A DNA stretch of 64,000 nt from Owenia fusiformis (GCA_903813345.2 CAIIXF020000009.1:11774030-11838029), one strand, 5' to 3'; shown: positions 1-13,056, numbered from the stretch's first letter. Notes: a model not told the origin generated them from the sequence alone. Translations and numbers: made by a program.

Positions 1-3000
1 ATATCTTAGAATACCACTTCTTCATAATATGTATCGAGTTATGCATACAATTTCAGATCCAAAAGTGCAAGATATACATAGGTGTCACTGTAACATGTTA
101 TACTCAAAGTTTCCTTATTCAAAAGGCTCTTTTAGTAATGATTGTTTTGCACGATTTCACCGTAAAATGTGAACGAGAAACTTGATTTTGTGGCTCTTTT
201 GTACAATTTGGAGTACAAACTATATCTCTGATGACTTTATTTTTCGTGCATTTCACTCCTTTTTGCTCAATTTCATATTTTAAAATATGATCATGTGATA
301 TTTGTCCCGCCAGTTAAGTTTATCTTCATTCGAATGACACTTAAAGTCACTTTCATCTACTTGACTTATCTTCTTGGTCAACACTTATTAAAATTCATCA
401 AGATTTATTACATGAATCATTTGTCCTGTGTTATCTTATTTGGTGTATTAGGTAATATGGTATCATACGTTTCAAATTATGACGATATGTATCCATTTAT
501 TTTCTTGTACACATAATGATTTTTAATTTCAATAATTTTTCTTCGGATATTCCGTTGTTCATTAACCTTTTACGTTTTCCTTACATGGCTATACCGAGGA
601 CCTATTGCCACTGTAACATAAACTCTATAACATTTCTTTTTCAAACATTAATCCTTTTCCCCTAATATGATGATTTCAAATGTTTCACTAGTCGTTTTAT
701 GACAAAAATCATAATAAATATCCAAGACTTTAATGAATATCCAATCTTGTTTTAACTTGGTAGACATGATATAATTTGTATCCCATATTTTGCGTTCAGC
801 ACGATTAATGATATGACGATATTGTAACCTTGTTGGCAAGTGCAGAAGCGATTGATTGTTTGACTTCGTCTTGTATAGTTCAATGCCATTTAAAATTGTA
901 AATATAAAGTTTGTTAAATTGTGTAGAAAAGTATTGAATGTATAGAACGCATATTTACTCAGAAAAACGTTTATATTTTCAGCTTGAAAACCAATATATG
1001 TTTATTGTGACATTCTGGTAATCGAATACATAATAACCGTTTCTATGTTTGATATCAAAGTACAGTATGTATAGATGCAGTTCGAATGCAGACAATACAC
1101 ATAAAAACAACTTTGAATTCCAAAACATTTTTTATTTAAGGAATAAGTCGAGGTTGGTTTCCTACTTTAAGAAAAATACGATTTCAACCATGATCTTCCT
1201 TAAACATTTCATTAGAGGGGGCAATCAAGTACACTGTGATTATTCGCAATATGTACCTTAACTATACTGTTTGTATAGCATTTTAATTCAAAATGAATAT
1301 AATAATTTCTCATTGACCTATGTCCAAATTTATATGTGTCAAAGAGTGAAAATTCAATTGGCAAATAATGGTAACACAATAAAGGTAATCTGTAAGTTTT
1401 ACAAATCACACGTGCCACTTTATAAATTATCATGAATTATACGTACACATGACGAAGAAATGTAAATAAACACTTGAAAATCAAATGAATGGCAAAAAAG
1501 AAAATTAAAATTGATAATTCAAGAAAGCAAATATATATTGTTAAAAAGTTCACCATAAATAAAGGTCATCGATGGAATGGCATCGACAATTATGGCGAGA
1601 CTGCTTAGATTAATAAGAGGTTGGATAATTATTACTATACTTCGAATGTTATCAAATCACAAATGGTTGAACAAATACAGGTTGACACAAAAAATGCCCA
1701 ATGCTTTGGTTCAAATTGACAAAACAACATAGAATACATCTGTATGGACTGACACGATGTCAATAGAATAATTAAAATATAATTAATTAGTAATTTCACT
1801 ATACAAGATCCTATAAATCGTACTTTAGATATAATATCATATCAGCAAACGATGGATACAATTATTTGTATGACGATTACTTGACCTTGCATCTGAGAAC
1901 ATTTCAAAGATAAGTATGTATATCACCGTGTACTGCTTTGAACATACTATAAACAAAGACAATCGAAGTGATTCCATCAGTTATTGTAAATTCAAAAACT
2001 TATGGGTTGTTGCATTTCTGGGTTAAAATGTAAAATGCGAGTTTGCATGAGTCTTCACTAACATTAGTTCAAATAGAGATATGATACATTAATAGATGTC
2101 GCCCAAAGCTACAATATGCTTTCCAATAACTGTCACTTGCATCATTCTTTCGTTGCTGATTCTTGAAAGAAATTGAGATAGAAACAGAGGATACTGTTTA
2201 TTACAAATAGAGGTGTTTGCATATAATACGTAAACTACACTTTTCAAAACTGCAAAGCAAGCTGTAGGGATGGAAATAATTAATACTAGGACTACTAACT
2301 TATACAGTAAACTTTGAATTCTGTGTTATTTCTTTTTGCAAATTCAATCTTTATATGAGACCAAACTCAGTCAGCTTTTTTATAGGCACTGTGGTTTAAC
2401 AGAGTAAACTGGTGGCATAGATTTGCTAATTAGATAACCCCACACATTTTCTCTAATCTCTATATAATATTATATTTTTAAAAATTAAAAAAAAATAATT
2501 TAAAACGTTTTACTCACCTCTCTACATTGGGTAGAATCTCTGCATTCTCCCTCCCCACAGGGCGAGCCCCACCCCCGTCTCTAGCCTGTGTCTGAAACAT
2601 ATTCCATTGAAAAACTATTTTAGAAATTTGTTCTACCACCTTAATATTTTAAACATCATGGGTTCGGGGTTGGATTCCATCTAGCGCTCATCATTTAAAT
2701 CTAAATGCTTCATTATACTCTTGTAAGTCCTTTCATCGGAACGGAAAGTTTATGATCCTTCAATTAATTGACTCGGTAGACATATAAATTGAATATCCAG
2801 GAATGGTTCTATTTAGTTTCTCTTTTGACCAACGTCCATCGAGTATTTTGAATAGTAAATATCATGTTCAGCAAATATTAGACACCAATTCAGTACAACA
2901 TTTGGTGAACCATTTTGAAATGTTCTACCCGTGTCGACAATTGAGAGCAATTGGAACAAACAACATATCAGTTTATACAAATATCTAGTCCTAAAAGTGC

Positions 3001-3320
3001 CAAAAGGTTAAATCCTTAAAATGTATTAAAACACGGATAGAACAGAAACGGTTAAGAGTAAAGGCGGGTATGAAGAGACTCTGACCTAACATTCAATGGT
3101 ACGGCGTTGTAGCACCCCTTCCCTACGATTCATAAACCATTATCATTGTATCATTCATAAACCAGCATTACATTATTCAGAAACCATCATTACAGACCAA
3201 GATATCAATTCCGTGTAACATTCCTTTAATACAGATATCATTTGAAAACACGCGAAAACTTGTCGAGGATCACTTGTAAAGAAAAAAGACAAGTACTCAC
3301 AAAAAATAGTACCGTGAGTA
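1..3320. other. AT-rich non-coding stretch
   Basis: No open frame here has recognisable protein features, and the short frames (under 75 codons) lack splice context or motifs. The sequence is AT-rich with no clear repeat structure. A small C-rich patch lies near 2545-2580. I see nothing that supports a gene. Confidence 0.6.
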
Positions 3321-3324
3321 CTGG

Positions 3325-4044
3325 GCTCACATGGTGTTGCTCAAAAGTGAATGATGGCTAAAATGGCAGAAAAAATGTGTATATAATTGTTGCCAATTTT
3401 GTGTAAAAGATTTATTTAATGCAACTACTCTTTACAGTGACATGGCTTTTTACAGTGCAGGAAACCTGAAATTATTTGTAAAGCTAGGAAATGGGCCACA
3501 AGTGAATTTCGCAAGACAAAAATGGCGACCATTTTGAAAATAGGCGAGCTTTTGAACCAGGAGTCATAGAGGAGTTTTCTACATTGATGTTGAACATGAA
3601 TAACTCAAAATGGGAATCCTATCGACAGAGGTTTTAAGGCAAATGGTCCAAAAGTGGATTTCGCGAGATAGATGGACAAATCAATGTTAACTAAAATGGC
3701 TGAAAATAAAAAAAAACGGATACATTTTTTCCCGATTTTTGTAACAAAATTATTTCATACAACTATTCTTCACGGTGACATGGCTTTTTACAATGCAGGG
3801 CACCTGGAATTATTTGTAAAGCTAGGAAATGGGCCAAAAGTGAATTTCGCGAGACAAAAATGGCGACCATTTTGAACCAGGAGTCATGAGGGAGTTTTCT
3901 GTATTGATGTTAAACATAAATAACTCAAAACGGGAATCCTATTGGCAGAGGTTTTAAAACTGGTCAATTGTTGACAGACGGTCAGACAGACAGACGGACA
4001 GACAGACGGACAAGTGGGTGATTGCAATAGCTCACCATGTGAGC
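3325..4044. mobile_element. HINE/Pearl-like non-autonomous element, 3.3 kb
   Basis: The element is bounded by a perfect 12-bp inverted pair, GCTCACATGGTG at 3325-3336 and CACCATGTGAGC at 4033-4044. The core holds two diverged tandem units of about 340 bp; the block around AAAGCTAGGAAATGGGCC recurs near 3480 and 3820. A CAGACGGA-type microsatellite (about 3970-4013) abuts the right inverted repeat. Short subterminal inverted repeats, a tandem core and an adjoining tetranucleotide tract are the known plan of mollusc Pearl/CvE and Helentron-associated (HINE) elements. Two further elements in this window (8859-10309 and 24791-26432) share the plan with unrelated sequence. No coding capacity is seen; an open frame at 3672-3875 lies within the repeat unit and is not credible. 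Confidence 0.6.
3968..4013. repeat. (CAGA/CGGA)n microsatellite
   Basis: This is an imperfect CAGACGGA-type tract immediately before the right inverted repeat of the 3.3-kb element. It is probably part of that element rather than an independent microsatellite. Confidence 0.85.
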
Positions 4045-4350
4045 TAAACATGTGTGTTCTACACAGTTTTTATGTTTGGCTCGTGAATGGGAAATAGTAA
4101 CCTTTCACAAAATATGCATTCTACATAGTTTTTCATCTTTTCACAAAACTGTCTGCTACAACTAGTTTTGTATATTTGGCTCGTGAATGCTAAAGCATCC
4201 ACTCACAAAAAGTGTGTTCTACTACGTAGTTTTGTATTTTTGGTTCGCAAATGCTATTTTAGCATCGTTTCGCAAGAAGGTGTGTTCTACCACATAGCTA
4301 AGTGTTGCTATCATTTCATAAAAGGGTGTGTTTACTACATACGGTAGATA
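4045..4350. repeat. Degenerate tandem repeat, unit about 80-110 bp
   Basis: Three to four diverged units follow the HINE-like element. Each has a block like GTGTGTTCTAC..ACGTAGTTTTGT, then GGCTCGTGAATGCTA, then a CTCACAAAA-type run. They may be an external tandem array of the same family. Confidence 0.5.
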
Positions 4351-7145
4351 CATGTTTGATGTGTAAGTTCTTGCTATTATATGAAATATGAAATATTAAA
4401 TAAAATGTATATATTAAGTTGCCATTTTCGACATCCTACGGGGTATATCCTTAATTCCAATTTTCAATAGAAATCTTATAATGTTTCCGTTGTTCATTTA
4501 GACTTGAGCCGTTACCAGAACAAATTATACAGTCTGCAAAAGTTGGCACACGGCATTTAAAATATTTACATACAGTAATATATAACACAATTATGATGTA
4601 TTCAGTCCAAGAGGTCAGCTATTGAAAATATTACCAACGGCCTTGGAATAATAAATATACTAAATATACTAACCGCATCTACAAAGGTGAACAGGGAATC
4701 GAATTTCATATATTTTTTCCAACCTTGTGGTCGAGTTACAGGGAATGTCGATATTTTGCTCTTGGTAACTTTGGCCATCTTAAGACTTTTGATAAATGTT
4801 TATTTCTTTTGTTGAAAAATGGAGTCATTAAGAATTTTAAGAGTTTCTGTCAACGCTCATAATCAACGACCCAATCGTAAATAACAGATATTTCCTTAAT
4901 CCGGCCTGGAAATGTCAATTTGGGTGTTATGCGTCATTTTGTATCATTCTAATCCGAGACATTCCTTTACATGTCTTTTTTAATCCATGTCTATGTATCG
5001 ATCCAGATTTACTTATCTTCCTCAGATAATAACTATTTTTCACTTCTCATAATTCTATGCCCTACATTCAACTAATATGTACATTTTGAATTCCATTGTA
5101 TTGCTACTTATCCCTCAGCTATATATTATATCTATGTATTTGTTTATGTCATTAGACACTCAAGCACATAATACACATGCGCACATAGTTCTAGATAATA
5201 CTCAGATAAAATGTATCGATCTATGTATATTTAGAGATAAATGTATATCGATTTTAATCCATGATTATGTATTAAGTTGTTTTGAAATATACATTGACAT
5301 TGAATTCTTTGTTTCGATTGTGCTCGCTTGTCGCTTAGTCTTTAACGCCTGTAATAAAGTTTTATTTCACCGACGGGTCCAGTGATCAGCATTAATTGTG
5401 TTCACGTTCTTATTTTTAAACTAATTCTGAAAATTAACTATCTAAACTATTTCAGATATTTTAGTTGCAATTATTGTTCTACTGTTTTATCTATTATTTT
5501 CAAATAATCATTCCTGTAAATTGCGAGTATCCTTAAAATGGCATCACAGTTGACTATCTCTTCGTAATTTATTATTTTCAACAAATTCTTCGTTTGACTA
5601 TATCCTTAAAATTTCTTTAAAATCCATTAATTTATTTTCAAGTAATCCATTGCCTAGTTATACTTAACGACATTGCTTTTGAGTGTTTCTGCAAACCCAT
5701 CCGTGCACTGAAAAACATCTTAAAGTAAATCTAGATTGTCAACCACTGACCATGGGTCAACGTGCCTTGCTTTCATCACAAAGCGATTTAGTTTGTATTT
5801 CCTGAATAAATTCCGCCCGAGGGAAATTTATTTATTTTGATTATCGAAAGCATTCGCTGCTTTCAATTTTCCAAACTGTCCCTTTCTCAGTACAATGAAA
5901 CGCAAATATTTTGCCAAACATACTAATTTTCTATTCCTTTGGTCCATGAGTCCATATTTGAAGTTTCATGACCTCTTAAAGTGGTAATTAATTAGCCATT
6001 TTGAAAAAAATCTTGTAACCTTCTTAAACCTTTTTATACATAAATTACTGACATACACTCGACTGGTGTATAAGGATTTGCATGTTTATTTGTATCTGCA
6101 ACGTTGTTATATAAAATAGGAGCTCGAAAGAAATATTTGTTTAAATCATTTATGCTACCTCTTTAAAGTTTACGAAACTAATTTATTCCATTGAGAATCC
6201 TTAGAAATAAATCGTTGCTGTTTTAGCTTGTATTATTGTTTGCATTCGTGTGCTAATTTCTTTTATTGGGACACAAACGTTGTCCAACGAAATGTAAAAC
6301 AACTTTTATTTCCACTTTGTTGTTAAAACAGCAGCAGCTGTGTTGCATTTTAACTTTTGTAATATTTGTATACTTCAAATCTTCAAATAGTTATTTACCC
6401 GAGGATTTAGTTCATTCGTAGTATGTAGAACGATAAAATAATATAGTTTAGTTTAGTTTAGTTTATTCATTTTTAGTGGTCAGTCTTACAATTCAATTAT
6501 AAAATATCAAATATAAATATATAAAACACGATTAAGTTAAGTAAAGCTGTCTTTCGCATGTTTAGGATGGGTTCTTCTAAATTATAGATTATAATCTGTT
6601 TATTCAATCTAGATGTGTAGATCGAAACTACTAAAAATGAAAAACTAAACCATTATAGTTATAGTTGATCTTAAGTTATGATATTTTAATTTAAGTTATT
6701 TGTTATCATTATTCTTAATCTATAAATTAAGTCGTGGTTCTCCTTAAGCCTTTTGGTCTAACATCTAAAATAAGTAGTTAATATATTATTAGTCATCTGG
6801 TCCTAACAAAAATGTTGCATATAAATAAAATGTGTATAGATGATACGTTTAAAGTGACACCATTATGTTTTTTTGAATTATGTGGTTTTACAATTTGTGA
6901 TATTAACTCTTCGGAAAATTAGATGTCACTCCATATTTTCCCACGAGAACTATTCAACTGAATTACTCAAACAACAATGACACATTTATTGCATTATTAT
7001 GTACTTTTAGTATTCTCAAATATCTGTTAATATCCGTAAATCATTTGATTGATTTTTATTGAAATACATACACTTGGATGAATCTTAGGGATTACATGTA
7101 TGTTTGTATGTTTTTGTCTAATAGATTAATCGTCAATGGATCCTT
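4351..7145. other. AT-rich non-coding stretch
   Basis: No gene is supported. The longest frame (5077-5385, +) is 102 codons, AT-driven, and has no recognisable motif. A short (TTTAG)n tract lies near 6447-6465. The rest is unique AT-rich sequence. Confidence 0.55.
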
Positions 7146-7189
7146 CATATCTACATGATGGGCAATAAAATGGGACACCTTTATATCTA

Positions 7190-8274
7190 CAGGGTGGGCA
7201 ATAAAAATGGTACACTTTGAATCATTCTTAGAAGTATTTATTATCACACAGATAAACCATGTGTTATATACCAAAATATGGGGAATTCATTTAGCTTTGA
7301 TTAGATGTATTCGAACATGCCTGTATTCACGCCTTCTACAAACTGTGAACAAAGTCAAAATTTCACCCGGGGTATATTCGTTAACACTACCCCTGGCAAT
7401 ACGAGTAATATGTGACGTCATAACGACGGGCCGCCGTAATGGTGGACCAATAAATGAATATTTGAAAAAATTTGGTGAGTTTTCATTTTCGAAGCGTAAT
7501 ATACCTATACAGTATATGTAGACCTCAGAGCAGATGTAATATCGACGAATACACCCTTTAGGGCTAGGCACAGAAGCTTTCGAAGGCAAACCGTTTGTGC
7601 CTAGCCCCGCAGGGTGTATTCGTCGATATAACATCATGCTCTTCGGTCTATATTTCTTAAATACTATGTGACTTATCTTCAATCTTGTAGAAATTGTGAC
7701 AGCTTTTGAATGTGATGTTACAATTCACAGAAAAACAGTTTTTACAATCTAAACATGAAGAAATTCATGAAAAGGATGCCGAATATGTCTGCCTCTATCT
7801 GTGATAATAGATCTCGATCTCAGAAAAGTCATCACTGAACATAATGTATTCCTTCCTGAAACCTTTGCTACCATTCATGAATCATTCTAACTTGTTCCGA
7901 TAGTCAATGCGTAATTAACCTATTATCATAACGCAGTTTCCCCTTTGCATAGAAACCGTGAATTAATTTCTTACATAAAGGAAATTGTCCAGGCTAGAAA
8001 TAACAATGATATTTTTGAAAGATTTGAGTGAGATGATTGAAAAATAAGGAGGAATAAAGAGTTGCACCTAAAAATATAAAAATTCTGAAAAATTCTGCAA
8101 TTTCAAAAAAGCTGTTTTCCGAGGAAAAATTGCATTGTTTGATTCGAAATTTCATATACATTAACTAAATTTTCAAACTGTATACTCCGTAATTTCCTTG
8201 ACGTAGCGGTAGGTTCATATCTGCTATTTTAAATAGAAGATATGTAAGTGTCCCATTTTTATTTGGCTACCCTG
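7190..8274. mobile_element. TA-type DNA transposon relic with CAGGGTGGG termini
   Basis: The left end reads CAGGGTGGGCAATAAAAATGG right after a TA at 7188-7189. The right end (about 8205-8274), reverse-complemented, gives CAGGGTAGCCAAATAAAAATGG and continues into a region matching the left terminus of another copy at 11848. The ends resemble mariner/Tc1-type termini. No transposase is recognisable inside. The interior is largely occupied by an unrelated dispersed repeat at 7310-7690. The left terminus is partly duplicated just outside the element, with a 35-bp near-copy at 7148-7182. Confidence 0.5.
7310..7690. repeat. Dispersed repeat (CRE/hairpin family), diverged copy
   Basis: The sequence is homologous to the two copies at 53.7-54.7 kb, sharing the CACCCGGGGTATATTCG block, a full CRE (TGACGTCA, 7413-7420), GGTGAGTTTTCAT and the hairpin arms. 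Here the ATG..donor frame is interrupted: ATG GTG GAC CAA TAA. A long hairpin lies at 7539-7629, with outer arms TATCGACGAATACACCCT and AGGGTGTATTCGTCGATA and inner arms GGGCTAGGCACA and TGTGCCTAGCCC. The open frames on both strands here follow from this structure and are not taken as genes. Confidence 0.7.
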
Positions 8275-8858
8275 TTTTTAACAAAACTTAGTTTATAAGG
8301 GGAGGGTTGTTTTTTCATTTGAGATGTGGACTTAATTTATGACTATTTGACATATTAAACGCTCCTTTTCTCCTTGTGTTTTGGTCTTCCCGCGGCCGCC
8401 GGGCACTTGTACTTACATATTTAGTTTCTTTATGGCTTTGATTTTGTTCTCGGATTAATCATTATTGTTTTCTGATTGTGTGCTATGTGCTTTCATGTTT
8501 TCAATGTTCCGATATATTTTGAGGGTATAAGTTTCTAAAATTGCCATTTATCATTCCTTATCAGTATTTCACACAACACGCCTGCACAACCCACAACTCT
8601 ATAACAAAATAGATGGGGAAAGTCTCAAAATATCAATAGCTGGCGGAACCAAATCAATTTCTTCAGAGGAGGGGATAAATAACGATTTCGCTAGTATATA
8701 CGTGCAAGAATATGAGTAAACCAACGTTTTATACTTTCATTATAATGGAAAAGAGGCAGGGTTAACCATAGTTAATGAACAACATTTAGCTGTTAGTATT
8801 TTGGACAACACCCCTTACTTAGCATTTATATAAATGAAACAAGACACACAGTGATAAA
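8275..8858. other. Non-coding spacer
   Basis: No gene or clear repeat is seen between the CAGGG-ended transposon and the next HINE-like element. Confidence 0.5.
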
Positions 8859-10309
8859 TATCGCACTTTGAAGAGCAAACTGGCCACCATGCAATTTATC
8901 CAGCATGGCCAAAACCTAATCAGACCTTGGCACTAGTCTGCTCTTGCATCTGTAAACATTTCAAGTTGACAAGGTTAGCGGTTTTCCTGCAATTTTGATG
9001 ACAAGAATTTATTTGTAGTGTGGAACTTTGGGAAAATTTAGATAACATCGTTTGTGACCTAATTTGATGACCTTCGACCTTGAAAATTTAACTTTTTCAG
9101 ACCTCAGTAGGTGTTTTGTAATTAAGCTGACCTAAATTTAAATCCAAAATATCAATTTAGAAAATCAACTTTTTTGACCTTTTCAAGGTCACTGAAGGTG
9201 AATGAAAGGTCAAATCTGAAATCTAAGGTCAGATTTGAACTTCTGAGAACTTGTAGATGTTTTAAAAAAAAATTTGGTAAATTTGGAGCAAGTTGAAAAA
9301 TTCAAAATGGCCGCCAAATTGAAAAATTCAAAATGGCCACCATGTAATTCAGCCAGCATACCCAAAACCTAATCAGATCTTGGCAATAGTCTGCTCTTGC
9401 ATCTGTAAAAATTTCAAGTTGAACGGATAAGTGGTTTTCCTGGAAATTTGATGACAAGATTTGTTGAAAAATTCAAAATGGCCACCACGTAGTTTACCCA
9501 GCATGCCCTAAACCTAATCAGATCTTGGCACTAGTCTGCTATTGCATGTGTAAAAATTTCAAGTTGAACAGGTTAGCGGTTTTCTTGGAATTTTGATGAC
9601 AAGAATTGATTTGTAGTCTCAAACTTTGAGAAACTTGGATAACATCATTTGTGACCTAGTTTAATGACCTTGACCTTCGACCTTGAAAATTTAACTTTTT
9701 CAGACCTCAGTAGGTGTTTTGTAATTAAGCTGACCTAAATTTAAATCCAAAATATCAATTTAGAAAATCAACTTTTTTGACCTTTTCAAGGTCACTGAAG
9801 GTGAATGAAAGGTCAAATCTGAAATCTAAGGTCAGATTTGAACTTCTGAGAACTTGTAGATGTTTTTAAAAAAAAATTTGGTCAATTTGGAGCAAGTTGA
9901 AAAATTCAAAATGGCCGCCAAATTGAAAAATTCAAAATGGCCACCATGTAATTCAGCCAGCATACCCAAAACCTAATCAGATCTTGGCAATAGTCTGCTC
10001 TTGCATCTGTAAAAATTTCAAGTTGAACGGATAAGTGGTTTTCCTGCAATTTTGATGACAAGATTTGTTGAAAAATTCAAAATGGCCGCCACGTAGTTTA
10101 CCCAGCATGCCCTTAACCTAATCAGATCTTGGTACTAGTCTGCTCTTGCATCTGTAAAAATTTCAAGTTGAACAGGTAAGCAGTTATCCTGGAAATTTGA
10201 TGACAAGATTTGGTTTATGTCCCGCCCGCCCGCACGCCCGCACACCCGCCCGCACGCCCGCCCAACAGCACAAGACGACGGCAATATAGCACTTTTTCAA
10301 AGTGCGATA
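8859..10309. mobile_element. HINE/Pearl-like non-autonomous element with 600-bp tandem core
   Basis: A perfect 14-bp inverted pair bounds the element: TATCGCACTTTGAA (8859-8872) and TTCAAAGTGCGATA (10296-10309). The core is a higher-order tandem repeat with a period of about 600 bp. The block CTGCTCTTGCATCTGTAAA recurs near 8938, 9400, 9545, 10000 and 10145, so each 600-bp unit holds two related sub-units. A (CCCG/CCGCAC)n tract (about 10218-10264) abuts the right end. The core is rich in TGACCTT/AAGGTCA hexamers, for example near 9176-9200 and 9776-9800, and related sequence forms the array at 61.9-62.5 kb. There is no coding capacity. Confidence 0.65.
10218..10264. repeat. (CCCGCC/CCGCAC)n microsatellite
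   Basis: This C/G-only tract sits inside the right end of the 8.9-10.3 kb element. It is compositionally very unlike its AT-rich surroundings. Confidence 0.85.
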
Positions 10310-11847
10310 AAAAGTGATAAGTGATAAGCGCGTTAATTATTAGCATTCAATTAAACCACATTAAACCAAAGGTATGCCTTTTACATACAATTTTTATCAC
10401 ATAACTAAGTTTATCCCGGAATGTTAACACTATTCCATGTTCTATATGAAATTAGAATAAATTAAAAATACCCAAACTATATAATATAAAAAGTTGTTAT
10501 TCAATTTTAAAGTCCGAGACGGCAAAAATTACACACATCCTAGGACACATTTTAAAACTTAACAAATAGACACCATTTCAATAAGACAAAAAGCAAACGA
10601 TGTATAAAAACCTGTTAGTAAACGATATGAACTAAGGGTGAAAAACCCCAGGGTGAAAATCCCCCCTGATATAATGATAGCTAGTTGGTATTTAACTGGT
10701 TGGTTCGATAGCCAAACATGCGGCTAACTGATAGGTGATGATGCCGATAGGGCTTCATATAGTCGGGGAAGGGGTCTCTCCAGTAGTAGATCAGTGGAAT
10801 AGCTCACCACTGATCTAAACCAATCTGCTGGAACGGAAGGATCCATCTGGTCTGGCGGAAAGGATACAAGACTAGAGAGATTTCCTTTTGCAATATATAT
10901 TTTTGCTGGTATTGGGAAACACGATTAGTCAGTATTTAATCATGGTGTATCCTGATACCAACCTCTTTTTTCTGGTTTAATTCAACTGGAAATGAACTTA
11001 AAGAATACCATGATGTACATTGTCCATCATAAATATGACAATTTCGATAGCATAGCCAGACCAATGTTCGAATCTCAGTTTTATTCCTTTATAACAATGG
11101 TTCGGAAATTTATTACTTTGAAGATTTTATATAAATCGCAAAACATAACTTAAAGTGGTTAATAAGTGGTCCACAAGGGGCTTCCGGTTGTCAAGTGAGT
11201 TGATACACGTAAGTGAGTGAGTGGGTTATGATTGTCCAGCATCAGTGCATAAAAGGAGAGTGTATTTTCGACACATTCACAAATGCTGGTTGATTATTTC
11301 CAGCATTGGCAGTAACATATTTTTCGTATCCGGATCCAACACCTGAAATAACTAATCACTGTGATGCTACAACAACTGAAAACCCTAAAACGACACCAGA
11401 TATCAATGATCATGATGTGATCAAAATTTTAGTATATTTATCCCCTCGTATGTGTACCCAATACGTCTAATGGAAGAAAAGACCCGTCCTCCTAACCTGG
11501 ACTCGAAAATGTAGGCATCCTATATCAAAACGATGCATCCTATGACAAATATGAGTCTCATTAGTATTTTAATTGTAGTACCACGCAATGAGTCGATGTA
11601 CTGTGGTTTAAGAAAGATTATATATATAAGTGTATAAATGTGTATAAGTTTGTATTGGAGTAGTTGATGTTTTGAGTGTTTGAGTGTCACTATGCATGTT
11701 GTTGTCATTCATAATATTGCCTCTATAGAGTTAGATGTCGATCCATGTTTTCCACGGAAATTATTGAATTGAGTAACCATTATATGTAACCACTCTCTTT
11801 ATGACACACTTATCCTATATTTTATGTTTTGAGTATTTTCATATATA
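10310..11847. other. Non-coding stretch with one small hairpin
   Basis: No gene is supported. A perfect 10-bp stem (AGATCAGTGG / CCACTGATCT) with a 10-base loop lies at about 10788-10817. The frame at 11520-11708 (-) is AT-biased and featureless. Confidence 0.5.
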
Positions 11848-11910
11848 CAGGGTGGGCCATTAGGAATGGGACACTCGCATATTCTATTTAAAGGGGTGTG
11901 TGAACCTAAT
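11848..11910 (+). mobile_element. Solo terminal repeat of the CAGGGTGGG transposon family
   Basis: CAGGGTGGGCCATTAGGAATGG is preceded by TA and continues ACTCGCATATTCTATTTAAA. It matches the reverse-complemented right end of the 7190-8274 element over about 60 bp. No partner terminus is found to the right; the mariner at 11958 may have separated or replaced it. Confidence 0.5.
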
Positions 11911-11957
11911 GTCATTAAAATTAATGAGTATCAATTGTTTACATTTCTGACTGAATA

Positions 11958-12884
11958 TACTTAGGTGGGTCAAAAAGTTTTGCAGTTGATGCCATAACTT
12001 CAAGGAAAATAGGACTTTTACAATGAAACTTAGTACACATATGTGTTATACATTTATACATTATACGATAAAATTTGGGACCTCAATTTTGATTGGTTCT
12101 TGAGATATGGTTGCTATGGTAACCAGAGTGGTGGGTACCATGTTCAACCCGAAATTACGTTTTTCCAAATAGTTTTCTTGCTTGAATAAACTCTTTGTAA
12201 AGTGGCAATTAGCAGGTGTAAGTGTCTTTGGGTGGCTATTTTGCTTCAAATTCTTCAATTTTTTCCCAAAATTTTCAAAATGGCAGATGTTTCCACACCA
12301 ACCAAATTGATGAAATGGAAGCATAGAAATCTGATACAGTGCATGGTTCAAAATGGCAAGACTTTGCAAGAGACTTATGAACTGGTTCAGGGAGCATTTG
12401 GAAATGATGCCAAAACGTATCCAGAAATTGCCTAGATGCTGCAAGACACGCTTCCCTTTGCTCCACTGTGAGGAACTTTGGAACCCACTTTGCTGCAACA
12501 TACCGCTTTTTCAAGATTTTTGTGACAATTGTATGGCAGGACCCCCAGTAAATCACTTATTTCCTCTAATGAAATATGTCTGTCCTTTGAATTTGAAGAA
12601 AAATAGCCACCCAAAGACACTTACACCTGCTAATTGCCACTTTAAAAAGAGTTTATTCAAGCAAGAAAACTATTTGGAAAAACGTAATTTCGGGTTGAAC
12701 ATGGTACCCACCACTCTGTTTACCATAGCAACCATATCTCAAGAACCAATCAGAATTGAGGTCCCGAATTTTAACATATAATGTATAAATGTATAACACA
12801 TATGTGTATCAAGTTTCATTGTAAAAGTCCTATTTTCCTTGAAGTTATGGCATCAACTGCAAAACTTTTTGACCCACCTAAGTA
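11958..12884. mobile_element. Rearranged mariner-like foldback element with 285-bp TIRs
   Basis: Long terminal inverted repeats (about 11958-12247 and 12599-12884) begin TACTTAGGTGGGTCAAAAAG and are flanked by TA dinucleotides at 11956 and 12885, as expected for Tc1/mariner target duplication. The 350-bp interior carries two transposase fragments pointing towards each other. On the + strand (12280-12435) is an N-terminal helix-turn-helix start (MADVSTPTKLMKWKHRN...). On the - strand (about 12600-12440) lies the following mariner segment across a frameshift (HISLEEISDLLGV, then KKRYVAAKWVPKFLT), which resembles the family's LGxxKVxARWVPxxLT block. The catalytic domain is missing, so the copy cannot encode an active transposase. 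Confidence 0.8.
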
Positions 12885-13056
12885 TAAACATTTTAAGTCA
12901 AATAATGCAAGCTTTCATATTTTTTGCCTGACACGAGTCAATTCCAATTTGTCAATGTCAGCCATTTTAGATAAACTTCATTTTTTCGTGTTTACTACCT
13001 GACATATCGATAGAATTCTGGGAAAAAGCCCTTACAATAAGATTGTGTAAACTTAC

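Noticed and set aside
12061-12781. 142-146-codon frames on both strands of the mariner
   Set aside because: They are mostly TIR sequence read in two directions; only the short transposase-like segments match a known family.
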